Assembly: GCF_022601875.1 (NCBI RefSeq)
Contig: NZ_JAKVIP010000012.1
Span: 1-64,000 of the forward strand
Direction of reading: 5' to 3'
Length of the DNA: 64,000 nt
DNA from: Chryseobacterium sp. SSA4.19
Lineage (GTDB): Bacteria > Bacteroidota > Bacteroidia > Flavobacteriales > Weeksellaceae
Position numbers and translations under genes: made by a program. How positions within the stretch are numbered: position 1 is the first letter of the stretch; each line of letters opens with the position of its first letter. This document shows positions 10,161-18,588 of the stretch, one piece after another. The notes beneath the pieces are model-generated. The model made no database searches, was not told the origin of the DNA, and saw nothing but the letters and a program-made list of their open reading frames with translations.

Positions 10161-10196
10161 AAAGTTCCGGACAAATCAAGATTGTCCGGAACTTTT
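10161..10196 (+). terminator. Strong terminator after SDR gene
   Basis: AAAGTTCCGGACAA (10161-10174) and TTGTCCGGAACTTTT (10182-10196) form a perfect 14-bp stem with a 7-nt loop; it reads as a terminator in both directions. Confidence 0.9.
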
Positions 10197-10342
10197 AATA
10201 AAAATCAATATCAACTGACTCATGATTTTAAGCAGGTCTTATTAAATTCGTATATTATTTGCTGCATAATTCATTTAAAACGGATACTTTTGCACCAGTG
10301 AATGAATTGATGGGAATTTAGAGGTAAAATTATTAATATATA

Positions 10343-12142
10343 ATGATCAAAAAGCCTTTACACAATTTCCATATTCCCGTGATGGGATTGGCTTACACGA
10401 TAGACAGCCCTATCCGTGTGGCACAGTACGGAATATCTTCCGTAATTTCTATAATTGATGATGAGATTATAGAAAAAATGAAAAATTTTTACAGCAAGAA
10501 ATTCAATCTTGACTATGGCAGCATTTCTAGCAGGATCGATGACTACCGTGCCAAAAGAATTACTGCCTACCTGGATATGGTGGACGATATTGTAAATGAA
10601 AAGTTTGAGACATTCAAAGAAGAAATTTCGAAGAATGCAACAGCACTCAGAAATTTTATAGACATGCTTCCTAATACTTCAGAGGTCAAGGCCGGTATGA
10701 AAAGTATTTTGGACCAGAATCAGAACGTTACCTCAACAATTAGAAGTTTTATCGAAAAGCACCTTTCACCAGGAAACATAGACGTCAATATTATGACGAA
10801 AGTGGATAAAGAGAACTTTAAAAATGATGAACCATTACCGGTAATTTTCAATGATGCGCATGCATCTCTACGCGGTTTTGCGAAAAGCAAACTGTCTTCT
10901 TCAGTAGTGCTTTCTGCAGGAATGAATCCCCGGCTGTATGGATATCTGGAAGATTTTGATGATTTCTTTCCTGATAGGAACGGAGTACTCAAAAAGAAGA
11001 TTATCCTGAAAGTAAGTGATTTCCGTTCTGCAATGATTCAGGGGAATTTTTTAGCTAAAAAAGGGCTTTGGGTCTCCGAGTACAGAATAGAATCCGGTCT
11101 GAACTGCGGCGGGCATGCTTTTGCTACCGAAGGGTTGCTATTAGGAACGATTCTGGAAGAATTCAAACAAAAGAAAAACGAATTGGTCCAGTCGGCGTAT
11201 GCTTTAATTATCAAAGCCCTGGAACAGAAACAAAGGTATTCCTTTTCCAGTCCTCCGGAGATGAAAATAACAGTTCAGGGCGGGATAGGAACTTCTGAAG
11301 AACATGATTTCCTTTTACATACCTATAACGTCGAAAGTATCGGTTGGGGCTCTCCGTTTCTATTGGTACCGGAAGCAACTTCTGTAGACCATGAAACCCG
11401 GGAACTGCTTATACAGTCAAAAGAAGCAGACTTTTATCTAAGTAATCTTTCTCCCTTAAGCGTTCCTTTCAATACGGTGAAAGGAACATCAAATGAGATC
11501 ATCAGGCAAGAGAAACAGAAAAAAAACAGGTATGGAAGTTCATGCCCCAAAAAACTGCTGGCTTTAAGCCGGGAATATGCGCCGGAAGGAATGTGCACGG
11601 CATCAAAAAAATACCAGGATATTAAATTCAGGGAACTGGATGCCGAAAAGGGCAATCTCTCTGAGGGTTTAATTAAAAGAAAAATGGAGGAGATCACTGA
11701 GAAGGCCTGCCTTTGTGTAGGATTGGTGAATGCTGCCTACCTTGAACAAAACATTCCCATAAAAGGAGAAAAGCAGGGAGTTGTCATTTGTCCGGGACCT
11801 AACCTGGCATATTTTGATAAAGAAGTTTCTCTTTCTGAAATGGTTCAGCATATTTATGGAAATACGAATATTCTCTCACCAAACAACCGTCCGAATATGT
11901 TTGTTAATGAACTGAAAATGTATGTTGACCATCTTCAAAAAGAAATTGCTGACCATTTTGGAGAAATCACCAATTCGCGGATGAAAAAATGGAATGCTTT
12001 TAAAAACAACCTTTTACAAGGAATTGATTATTACAGAAATATATTTGCTGAATCTCATTTTTTTAAGAAAGATCTTTTCCTTATTCAACAGCTTCAGCAA
12101 TATGAGTCTATACTTTTGAAGATGGACATTTCAAAGATTTAA
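10343..12142 (+). CDS. Large conserved protein, possibly TIM-barrel enzyme
   Basis: A 599-residue soluble protein that I cannot assign. The opening (IPVMGLAYTIDSP, residues 11-23) and the central part with GGIGTSEEHDFLL followed by a WGSPFLLVPEA stretch have the feel of a (beta/alpha)8 flavoenzyme such as nitronate monooxygenase-like or FMN-dependent dehydrogenases, but no certain motif is present. It has several spaced cysteines in its second half (SCPKK, MCTAS, ACLCVG) that might bind metal or a cluster. A possible -7 box TACTTTTG lies at 10285-10292. A terminator follows. Function is unknown. Confidence 0.6.
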   Translation: MIKKPLHNFHIPVMGLAYTIDSPIRVAQYGISSVISIIDDEIIEKMKNFYSKKFNLDYGSISSRIDDYRAKRITAYLDMVDDIVNEKFETFKEEISKNATALRNFIDMLPNTSEVKAGMKSILDQNQNVTSTIRSFIEKHLSPGNIDVNIMTKVDKENFKNDEPLPVIFNDAHASLRGFAKSKLSSSVVLSAGMNPRLYGYLEDFDDFFPDRNGVLKKKIILKVSDFRSAMIQGNFLAKKGLWVSEYRIESGLNCGGHAFATEGLLLGTILEEFKQKKNELVQSAYALIIKALEQKQRYSFSSPPEMKITVQGGIGTSEEHDFLLHTYNVESIGWGSPFLLVPEATSVDHETRELLIQSKEADFYLSNLSPLSVPFNTVKGTSNEIIRQEKQKKNRYGSSCPKKLLALSREYAPEGMCTASKKYQDIKFRELDAEKGNLSEGLIKRKMEEITEKACLCVGLVNAAYLEQNIPIKGEKQGVVICPGPNLAYFDKEVSLSEMVQHIYGNTNILSPNNRPNMFVNELKMYVDHLQKEIADHFGEITNSRMKKWNAFKNNLLQGIDYYRNIFAESHFFKKDLFLIQQLQQYESILLKMDISKI

Positions 12143-12156
12143 ATATCTTATAAAAG

Positions 12157-12180
12157 CCTTCAGCCAGTCTGAAGGTTTTT
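12157..12180 (+). terminator. Terminator after the 599-residue gene
   Basis: CCTTCAG (12157-12163) pairs with CTGAAGG (12169-12175), followed by TTTTT. Confidence 0.85.
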
Positions 12181-12191
12181 CGTTTAAGATT

Positions 12192-12371
12192 TCATTTAAA
12201 AAGTTTGACCAAAACTTTTACCAGCACATTCATGCTGTGAATCATTGTTCCGGACGAATTGAAATTTACACTGGCACCTCGTCTGCCAACGGTTGTGGAT
12301 CTTCCTTTCTTGCTGATATTTAAATGAATTCCGGGTATGACCATTATTCTTTTCCTGTAACTCCAGCCCAT
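12192..12371 (-). CDS. Small DUF4236 protein
   Basis: A 59-residue protein starting MGWSYRKR and continuing into LNISKKG and VGRRGASVNF. This is the pattern of DUF4236 proteins, small beta-rich domains of unknown role that begin with a GWxxRK-like motif and carry NxSKxG. The gene is shorter than 60 codons and lies in a different frame from a longer, meaningless open frame across the same stretch. It converges with the 599-residue gene. The C-terminal half departs from the usual family pattern, so it may be shortened. Confidence 0.65.
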   Translation of the reverse strand: MGWSYRKRIMVIPGIHLNISKKGRSTTVGRRGASVNFNSSGTMIHSMNVLVKVLVKLFK

Positions 12372-12519
12372 TTTTTAAATTGTTTTTTAGTAATTCAAAA
12401 TTACTTCTGATTCTTAGATGACGTTTACGGTTTTTTCGTAACAAATCAACTAATCCGATTAAAGTTTTTATTGTGAATTGATAAATACAAACCATTTTCC
12501 AAATGTGTGCTAAAAATAT

Positions 12520-12550
12520 TTTGTCAGAACTAAAAATAATTCTATATTTG
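12520..12550 (+). promoter_or_regulatory. Bacteroidota-type promoter of tRNA-Ser
   Basis: TTTG at 12520-12523 and TATATTTG at 12543-12550 with a 19-nt gap match the Bacteroidota TTG / TAnnTTTG promoter. It lies about 35 bp before the tRNA. Confidence 0.8.
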
Positions 12551-12585
12551 CACCACTGAAAAACAACGATAACACCGGAGTTCAG

Positions 12586-12673
12586 GGAGAGTTGGCAGAG
12601 TGGTCGATTGCGGCAGTCTTGAAAACTGTTGACTGTAACAGGTCCGGGGGTTCGAATCCCTCACTCTCCGCCA
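12586..12673 (+). tRNA. tRNA-Ser (anticodon UGA)
   Basis: The acceptor stem GGAGAGT (12586-12592) pairs with ACTCTCC (12663-12669), then a G discriminator and encoded CCA. The anticodon loop is CTTGAAA with TGA. A long variable arm and GGTTCGAATCC T-loop fit a class II serine tRNA. The gene is intact although the integrase gene next door suggests its 3' end is the ICE attachment site. Confidence 0.95.
12660..12673. other. Presumed ICE attachment site in the tRNA-Ser 3' end
   Basis: A tyrosine integrase gene begins 250 bp downstream of the tRNA 3' end, the usual arrangement of tRNA-targeting elements. The matching direct repeat at the other end was not found within the window, so the exact core cannot be fixed. 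Confidence 0.45.
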
Positions 12674-12694
12674 GGTTAGAAACCAAAATAAGCT

Positions 12695-12728
12695 AAAACG
12701 CTGTAAACATCAATGTTTACAGCGTTTT
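12695..12728 (+). terminator. Terminator after tRNA-Ser
   Basis: AAAACGCTGTAAACAT (12695-12710) pairs perfectly with ATGTTTACAGCGTTTT across a CA loop, followed by further T. It lies at the very left end of the element, between tRNA and integrase. Confidence 0.9.
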
Positions 12729-12756
12729 TTGCTTTAGCGCAGTATTAAAAAAAACC

Positions 12757-12823
12757 AAAATAGGTCACGATTTATATGTCCTATTTCGTGTCCCATTCAA
12801 AAAAACACAAAAATGGGTCACGA
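12757..12823. repeat. Three short repeats upstream of the integrase
   Basis: AAAATAGGTCACGA (12757-12770) and AAAATGGGTCACGA (12810-12823) are direct copies with one difference. Between them TCGTGTCCCATT (12786-12797) is an inverted related copy. Their number, spacing and place next to the integrase fit arm-type integrase binding sites. Confidence 0.5.
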
Positions 12824-12924
12824 AAAATCGAGGAAAGCCCGACCAATAGGCAGTCTAACGATTGTACATCTTGCAAAAAGTGGTAACAAAAAGTAAATTG
12901 TTAAACCATTAAAGTTATCACACA

Positions 12925-14148
12925 ATGAACAAAACATTCAACCTGCTATTCTTCATCAAAAAGAACAAGATCAGAACCAACGGAACCGCTCCCATCTACT
13001 TACGAATTACGATAGACGGCAAGGCAGCAGACATTGCTGCTAAAAGGTATATCGATCCGAAAAAATGGGATGTTAAAGCACACAAGGCATTGGGTAATTC
13101 GCAAGAGGCCAAAACACTGAATCTCTATCTTAAAACTTTGGAACAAAAAGTTTACGATTTCCACTACTTGATGCTGAAAGAAGAAAACTTTGTAACAGCA
13201 GAGGGTTTAAAATCTAAACTGCTTGGAAACGATATTGAGCAAAGAATGCTTATTCCGATATTCCAGGAGCATAATGACAAAGTGGAAGCCTTGGTCGGTC
13301 AGGATTTTGCGCCGGGAACATTGGAGCGCTATAAAACATCTTTAAAGCATACGCAAGAATTCATCACTTGGAAATACAAAGTTTCTGATATTGATATCAC
13401 GCAAATCGATCACGGTTTTATCAGTGATTATGATTTCTGGCTGCGCAGTGTGCGTAAATGCGGAAACAATACCGCTGTGAAATATCTCAAGAATTTCAAA
13501 AAGATTATCCGGTTATGTATGGCACACGGATGGATCACTAAAGACCCGTTTCTGGGCTATAAAGCAAAGATTAAAACTGTGGAACGTCCTTTTCTTACCA
13601 AAGAAGAAATACAAATGATTTACGAAAAGGAATTTATATCAGATCGATTGAACCAAGTTCGGGATATTTTTCTACTTAGCTGCTACACCGGATTGGCTTA
13701 TGTGGATGTCAAGCAATTGTCAAAATCTAACATCAACGTCGGGATTGATGGAGACCAATGGATTTTTACCCATCGTCAAAAGACCAATACCTCAACCAGG
13801 GTTCCGTTATTGCCTGTGGCTCAGGAGCTGGTTTTAAAGTATGAAAATCATCCACAATGTGTCAATTCGGATATTCTGTTTCCTGTTCTCAGCAATCAGA
13901 AAATGAATTCGTATCTAAAAGAAATTGCGAATATCTGCGGTATCAATAAAGATTTGACATTCCATATTGCTAGACATACTTTTGCGACTACTGTTACTTT
14001 GTCCAATGGTGTTCCTATTGAAAGTGTGAGTAAGATGCTTGGGCATACGAATATCAAAACTACTCAGCATTATGCGAAGATTCTAGATAAAAAAGTGAGT
14101 GATGATATGTTGAGTCTAAGAAGTAAACTTCAAGAAGAAAATAAATAA
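12925..14148 (+). CDS. int: Tyrosine integrase of the ICE
   Basis: The 407-residue recombinase has an N-terminal arm-binding domain (about 1-95), a SAM-like core-binding domain (about 105-205) and a catalytic domain (about 220-395). H347-x-x-R350, H374 (in LGHTN) and the nucleophile Y383 are present. The first catalytic arginine is replaced: the box reads TGLAY with A258 where an arginine is normally found. The CTnDOT integrase group is known to lack this arginine, so the enzyme is probably active. It should insert and excise the element at the tRNA-Ser 3' end. Confidence 0.93.
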   Translation: MNKTFNLLFFIKKNKIRTNGTAPIYLRITIDGKAADIAAKRYIDPKKWDVKAHKALGNSQEAKTLNLYLKTLEQKVYDFHYLMLKEENFVTAEGLKSKLLGNDIEQRMLIPIFQEHNDKVEALVGQDFAPGTLERYKTSLKHTQEFITWKYKVSDIDITQIDHGFISDYDFWLRSVRKCGNNTAVKYLKNFKKIIRLCMAHGWITKDPFLGYKAKIKTVERPFLTKEEIQMIYEKEFISDRLNQVRDIFLLSCYTGLAYVDVKQLSKSNINVGIDGDQWIFTHRQKTNTSTRVPLLPVAQELVLKYENHPQCVNSDILFPVLSNQKMNSYLKEIANICGINKDLTFHIARHTFATTVTLSNGVPIESVSKMLGHTNIKTTQHYAKILDKKVSDDMLSLRSKLQEENK

Positions 14149-14588
14149 GTGTTTTCGTGCTTACCAAAGTAATTTAGGGAGAATAATTATTATTGAATAC
14201 AAAGAGTGCAGGACTAATCCTGTCAAGGGACCATAACGAGCCTATCTTCAAACACTTTTATCGATGATTTGGCTCGATTAAGTCAATTAAAAGCGAATCA
14301 TATTCGCCTCTTTTACTCAATAACATTAATGCAATTTAATTTACAAAACTTTTAGAAATCATTATTGGAATTGTAAGTCTTTAATTGGCTATTTTGGTCT
14401 GGTACACATAACCGAAGAAGTATCGAAACGTTTGGTTGAAGATTTCGAAAGAATTTTACATTTGTCAAAACTGCGAGCTTGAAGTTTCTCATATAAAATC
14501 TATCATTAATGGCAAAAAAGGCGTTGTATGATAATGTAAAATTACTATTTTGCAACAAAATTAATTAAAACCTGAATTCACGTTTAAA
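14149..14588. other. Intergenic region between integrase and defence cargo
   Basis: No convincing gene. A TTG (14524-14526) and TATTTTGC (14546-14553) 19 nt apart resemble a promoter for the next gene. The rest is AT-rich with no clear repeat. Confidence 0.4.
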
Positions 14589-15764
14589 ATGAGTAATAAC
14601 ATTGCCTTATTCCTGATTGTGTTAATATTATTTTTAATGTTAATATTGATGTCTAAAATACAAGAATCATTAAATATAATATTGAAGAAAAAGTACAATA
14701 ACATTCTCATCTCAATTTTTATAATATTAGGTGTTGTTGCTGTTGTTTTTGGTGTTTTTGCGCCCAGTTTCCTAACAAAGATTGAAAATACACGAACACT
14801 ACAACCAAATATTGTAGGTGATACTTACGGAGGAACCATGGGACCATTTATAGCCATAGGTGGGGTGATATTTACTTTCCTAGCTTTTTATATGCAAAAA
14901 GTTGCCAACGATGATATTAAGGAACAATTTAAAATTCAGCAATTTGAAAGCCAATTCTATGAAATGCTTCGACTCCATAAGGAAAATGTAAATGAGATAG
15001 AAGTCACTCAAAAGAAATATAAAAATAGACATTCAGGAGAATTCATATTTGTAACTTCTAAGGGAAGAGATGTATTTTATTCAATGTCAAAAGAGATCCA
15101 ACTATTATTGAGTTTCTTTGGGAATAAATTTGAAGGAGTTGAATTTAATCCGGGTTTAGTAGATGGAGAGGTTATTAAAAGACCTTCCAATTATGAGGAA
15201 ATTGATAGTTATTTTATAGAAATATATAATATATTATTTTGGGGATATAAATCAGGATACACATATAAATTGCCTGCCTATGTATTGCAAAAGGTTAGAT
15301 ATATTGCAGATAAATATTATTGCGATATAAATGTCCATATAGAATTAGATATTTTCGCATTGCAAGGATATCATAGTTACTTAGGACATTACTACAGGCA
15401 TCTTTTTCAAACAGTAAAATTTGTTGCTAATCAGCCCGAGTCCTTTTTAGATTATGGTAGAAAAATGAGTTATTTAAAAGTATTAAGAGCCCAACTTTCT
15501 AACTATGAACAAATTATGTTGTTTTATAATTGGTTAAGTAGCTATGGTAGAAGTTGGGAGCAATCGATAGATCAACATGATGATGTAAAAAAGATTGTGA
15601 ACCCAAATGAATTTTTTACAAGATATAAAATGATACATAATCTTTGGCATGATATGCTTCCTACAGAACACTCATATATTAATAATTCCTTGATAAGCTT
15701 AGTAAATCACTATAAAAAATTGGGTTTAAAAGATGACTTATTTGAATCAGGAGATAATATTTAA
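14589..15764 (+). CDS. PutAbiC-type abortive infection membrane protein
   Basis: The 391-residue protein has three predicted membrane helices (about 4-22, 38-58 and 82-102) and then a cytosolic domain with FESQFYEMLRLHKENV (about 118-134), typical of the putative phage abortive infection family (PutAbiC). Such proteins are thought to stop growth of infected cells, but the mechanism is not established. It is the first cargo gene behind the integrase and faces a broken gene. The low GC content matches the rest of the cargo and contrasts with the conjugation genes. Confidence 0.75.
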   Translation: MSNNIALFLIVLILFLMLILMSKIQESLNIILKKKYNNILISIFIILGVVAVVFGVFAPSFLTKIENTRTLQPNIVGDTYGGTMGPFIAIGGVIFTFLAFYMQKVANDDIKEQFKIQQFESQFYEMLRLHKENVNEIEVTQKKYKNRHSGEFIFVTSKGRDVFYSMSKEIQLLLSFFGNKFEGVEFNPGLVDGEVIKRPSNYEEIDSYFIEIYNILFWGYKSGYTYKLPAYVLQKVRYIADKYYCDINVHIELDIFALQGYHSYLGHYYRHLFQTVKFVANQPESFLDYGRKMSYLKVLRAQLSNYEQIMLFYNWLSSYGRSWEQSIDQHDDVKKIVNPNEFFTRYKMIHNLWHDMLPTEHSYINNSLISLVNHYKKLGLKDDLFESGDNI

Positions 15765-15790
15765 TCAGGTATGATCCTCAATAATATATT

Positions 15791-16396
15791 TTAGTTTTGA
15801 TTGGGCAGCAATATTTTATCAAGAGTAAGGATATCTAACTTTCTACTTTTATAGTTTGCGATATATATTGAATTAAAGTTAATAAGATACTCTTTCGTAA
15901 GATTTTCTAAGATAAATATCGTTCGCAATTTTTTTATAATTGTTTCGAAGTTAGTATTGACTGAAATGAAAACTCCAAATTGAAAATTTAAATGTTCAAT
16001 TCCATAGTTTAATTTAATAATATCTTTTGCAACATCTTCATCAGACTTATTTTTTGTCTTGATCTCAATTATCAACTTTTGATTTTTTGATGAACTGTCA
16101 ATTTGATTTAGGTGTAAAACTAAATCAGGATTGAAATCTTTCTGGTCAACTGTATAAACAGTTCCAAGGTTGTTTATATCATTGAATATTTTCTTTCCGA
16201 TTTCACCATTAAATTTTATACCTGCATATTGAGAGCTTTTAATATTAGAAATCAACTTTAACTTATAATAGAGTTCATAGGCAAATACACGCTCAGTTTG
16301 CTGTAAAGAATCTTGGTATTCCCAATTGCAGTATTCATCTTAAATAGTTCTTATAGCGAGAAATAAATCATTTAGAAATCTGAAATCTTTGTCCAT
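15791..16396 (-). pseudogene. PD-(D/E)XK-like nuclease gene interrupted by a stop codon
   Basis: Read leftward from ATG 16396, codon 19 is TAA (16340-16342), and the same frame then stays open to the stop at 15791, about 200 codons in all. The joined protein has a restriction-nuclease-like core in its middle: NPDLVLHL followed by IIEIKTK, i.e. D-x(n)-E-x-K spacing seen in PD-(D/E)XK nucleases. A residual protein could begin at the TTG at 16255 (154 residues). It lies inside the defence cargo, converging with the PutAbiC gene. Nuclease assignment is tentative; the nonsense codon is seen directly. Confidence 0.6.
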
Positions 16397-16599
16397 ATTA
16401 GTGATAATTTATTATTAAATTGGAGTTTTCAATCAAATATAATCAATTACTTTTTGCTAAATTTTTTTTTAAGAATTTTTTACTTGTAAACACTTGCTTA
16501 ATATAATATTTAATAAATTCAAACAATAAATGAAAGTGAATTTTTTTTTGCAAAAAATAATGAAAATAAAATTTAACTAAATTTTCAAAAAAAACAGAA

Positions 16600-18333
16600 G
16601 TGAAAAAATTTATTAGTCTTAAGGACCACGGTAATACAGGCAAAGATGCAGTAAATATTCAAAATAAAATAAGAGAAAATCTGGGAAAGGCAATTTTTAG
16701 CTTTCAAGATTTCCAAACTTTACAGTTTCAAGCTTTAAGGCAAATCAAAGATGTTCGAAGATCTGTCAAAAATCACCCAGATTCCATTGCTAACGCAATT
16801 AATAAGGTAATGTTTCATTTTGACTTTCCAAAAACAGTTGTTAAAAAAATTAATGCGCAAAATAAGCTCGAAGAAATAAAGCCTAAAAAAGTGGAAACGA
16901 ATGTTGATTTGTTTAATTATTGGATACTTGGATTTGACACTAACCCTTATATAGAGCTGCAATATCTAAAAAATAGTGTAGAATCTCATTTAAGATTTAT
17001 CTTAGAATTAATTGAAAAATATGAAAATAAAATTTTTATTCAACTTTATAATCAGGATAAGAAAACGCCAGCTGATAATTTTGAAAGAATGTTGCTTGAC
17101 TTCTATAAACGTTGTATAAAAGAACGAGATCAGATTCTTAATTATTATTTAAATGGGATTGAGGACAGGGCAATTTACAAAGCAAATACTAAATTAGGTT
17201 TAAGTTCATTTGTTTTTAATACAGCATTTAAAGATTTCCCATACAGAAGCTGGATGATTTATTGGGATCAGTATTTTGATTATGAAAAGATTAATAAAGT
17301 AGCACATCGATGTCATGATGTTTCTATAGGTGATGATTTAGAGGAAGTGTACTATAAAAATAAACAACATTTTTATAATAAATTATTTAAAATAAAACCA
17401 GTATCGCAAATCTTTTCAAATATTGATTTTCATTATGACCATATACCTCACAATAATGATAGAAAACCGATATTTTTAGAACTCAAAAAGCTTTTTAAAG
17501 CAAGTAGGTGGATGGCATTTTTTGCATTGGCACTTCCTCAGGTGGAGGGTTTTTTCACTGAAATGTTGAGGACAGTTAATCCTGATGACAAAGGCAAATC
17601 ATTATCAGAAAAGGTGAAGAAAGTAAGGCCTGCCTATATGCTGAGTGAAGCGTACTTTGATTATTATCAATATATGATTACCGATTTACGAAATAAATTT
17701 GCTCATACAGGGTTTGAAACCGACCTGAAATTAAAATGTTACGATTTGCTTACAGATTTGGAACATATCTTACAAGTCTATTATGAACTGGATCATCCTA
17801 TGATTAAAATAAAAAGATTGATTAAACAAAGAAATTCTATTGATTTTGTTGGATATCGAGAGTTTTCACAATTTTTCGAGTTGGTGAATAAACTTCATCC
17901 AACCCAAAAAACAGAAATTAAATTAGATTTAGATGATTTTATAAACAATTTCCTTACAGTGTCTTGTCAGCTAGAATACATATTGGAAGAAGCTTCAATA
18001 AATACCAGAAAATTAGTTAAAGACTTTATTTATAGTATAGAAAAAACTACTGATTCATCGAAAATTGCCAGTGAATTTGAAAGTAGTAACCTGACTGAAA
18101 TAAAGTTAGTAATTGAGCAGAATAAGGTCAAGCTCGCAAGACTTTCCAGATTTCAAAATGATAAATTTGATGAATTGTACGCTTTGAGAAATTTTAATAC
18201 TGCGCTTAGAAAATATTTTCATAACTGGATTTCAGAAGAAAAAAAAGCTTTTTTTGAAGTGATCAAGCAAAATGATTCTAAAATTAAAAATTTACTTGAG
18301 TTAAAAAATTTAAGAGAAGATGATAAGGAGTAA
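16600..18333 (+). CDS. HEPN-domain protein, candidate RNase effector
   Basis: A 577-residue soluble, mostly helical protein. The central part (about 295-400) looks like an Apea-type HEPN domain: a helix with LALPQVEGFFTEML (310-323) followed by the R-x4-H motif R364-N-K-F-A-H369. HEPN domains with this motif are metal-independent RNases in many defence and toxin systems. The flanking helical regions are unassigned. The start is a GTG at 16600 with AGAAG overlapping it; the next in-frame ATG is at residue 71. It may act alone as an abortive infection gene. HEPN is inferred from the motif and helix pattern. Confidence 0.55.
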   Translation: MKKFISLKDHGNTGKDAVNIQNKIRENLGKAIFSFQDFQTLQFQALRQIKDVRRSVKNHPDSIANAINKVMFHFDFPKTVVKKINAQNKLEEIKPKKVETNVDLFNYWILGFDTNPYIELQYLKNSVESHLRFILELIEKYENKIFIQLYNQDKKTPADNFERMLLDFYKRCIKERDQILNYYLNGIEDRAIYKANTKLGLSSFVFNTAFKDFPYRSWMIYWDQYFDYEKINKVAHRCHDVSIGDDLEEVYYKNKQHFYNKLFKIKPVSQIFSNIDFHYDHIPHNNDRKPIFLELKKLFKASRWMAFFALALPQVEGFFTEMLRTVNPDDKGKSLSEKVKKVRPAYMLSEAYFDYYQYMITDLRNKFAHTGFETDLKLKCYDLLTDLEHILQVYYELDHPMIKIKRLIKQRNSIDFVGYREFSQFFELVNKLHPTQKTEIKLDLDDFINNFLTVSCQLEYILEEASINTRKLVKDFIYSIEKTTDSSKIASEFESSNLTEIKLVIEQNKVKLARLSRFQNDKFDELYALRNFNTALRKYFHNWISEEKKAFFEVIKQNDSKIKNLLELKNLREDDKE

Positions 18334-18366
18334 TGCTCGATTTCAGAAAGGTATGTTTACTTTTTT

Positions 18367-18588
18367 TCACTTCATAAATTTCGGAAGACAAGATGTTAAA
18401 ATTTTTTCCCAAGCCTTATTGATTATTCTATTAAGTGGGGCATAGCCTGCGTTTAAATCAAATTGATCTAGAATCACTTCAATCCCATATTTTAAGCATA
18501 AATATTTTGAAGGTTGCACTACCCATTTGTGATGCTCAATCTGCCCCAAGAACAAGAAATTAAAACTATTAAGTCTTTTTATCGTCAT
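18367..18588 (-). pseudogene. Truncated SEFIR/TIR-like domain
   Basis: A 73-residue frame whose residues 17-62 (HHKWV ... YGIEVILDQFDLNAG) resemble the first half of SEFIR/TIR domains, in which HKxWV and ILDQ(W/F)DLxxG are typical. The conserved F-I-S-Y-S opening strand is replaced, and the second half of the domain is missing. It overlaps the end of the membrane protein gene by 20 bp, so it is the last gene of the leftward operon. It is probably a remnant of a lost effector, although a short functional product is possible. Confidence 0.45.

Noticed and set aside
12196..12495. Leftward 99-codon open frame
   Set aside because: The overlapping shorter frame 12192-12371 matches DUF4236, and the longer frame has no sensible protein features.
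14352..14558. Leftward 68-codon frame between integrase and PutAbiC gene
   Set aside because: No start signal, no family resemblance, and AT-rich composition by which such frames occur by chance.
16443..16643. Leftward 66-codon frame overlapping the HEPN gene start
   Set aside because: Low-complexity lysine/phenylalanine composition from AT-rich DNA, overlapping a better gene.
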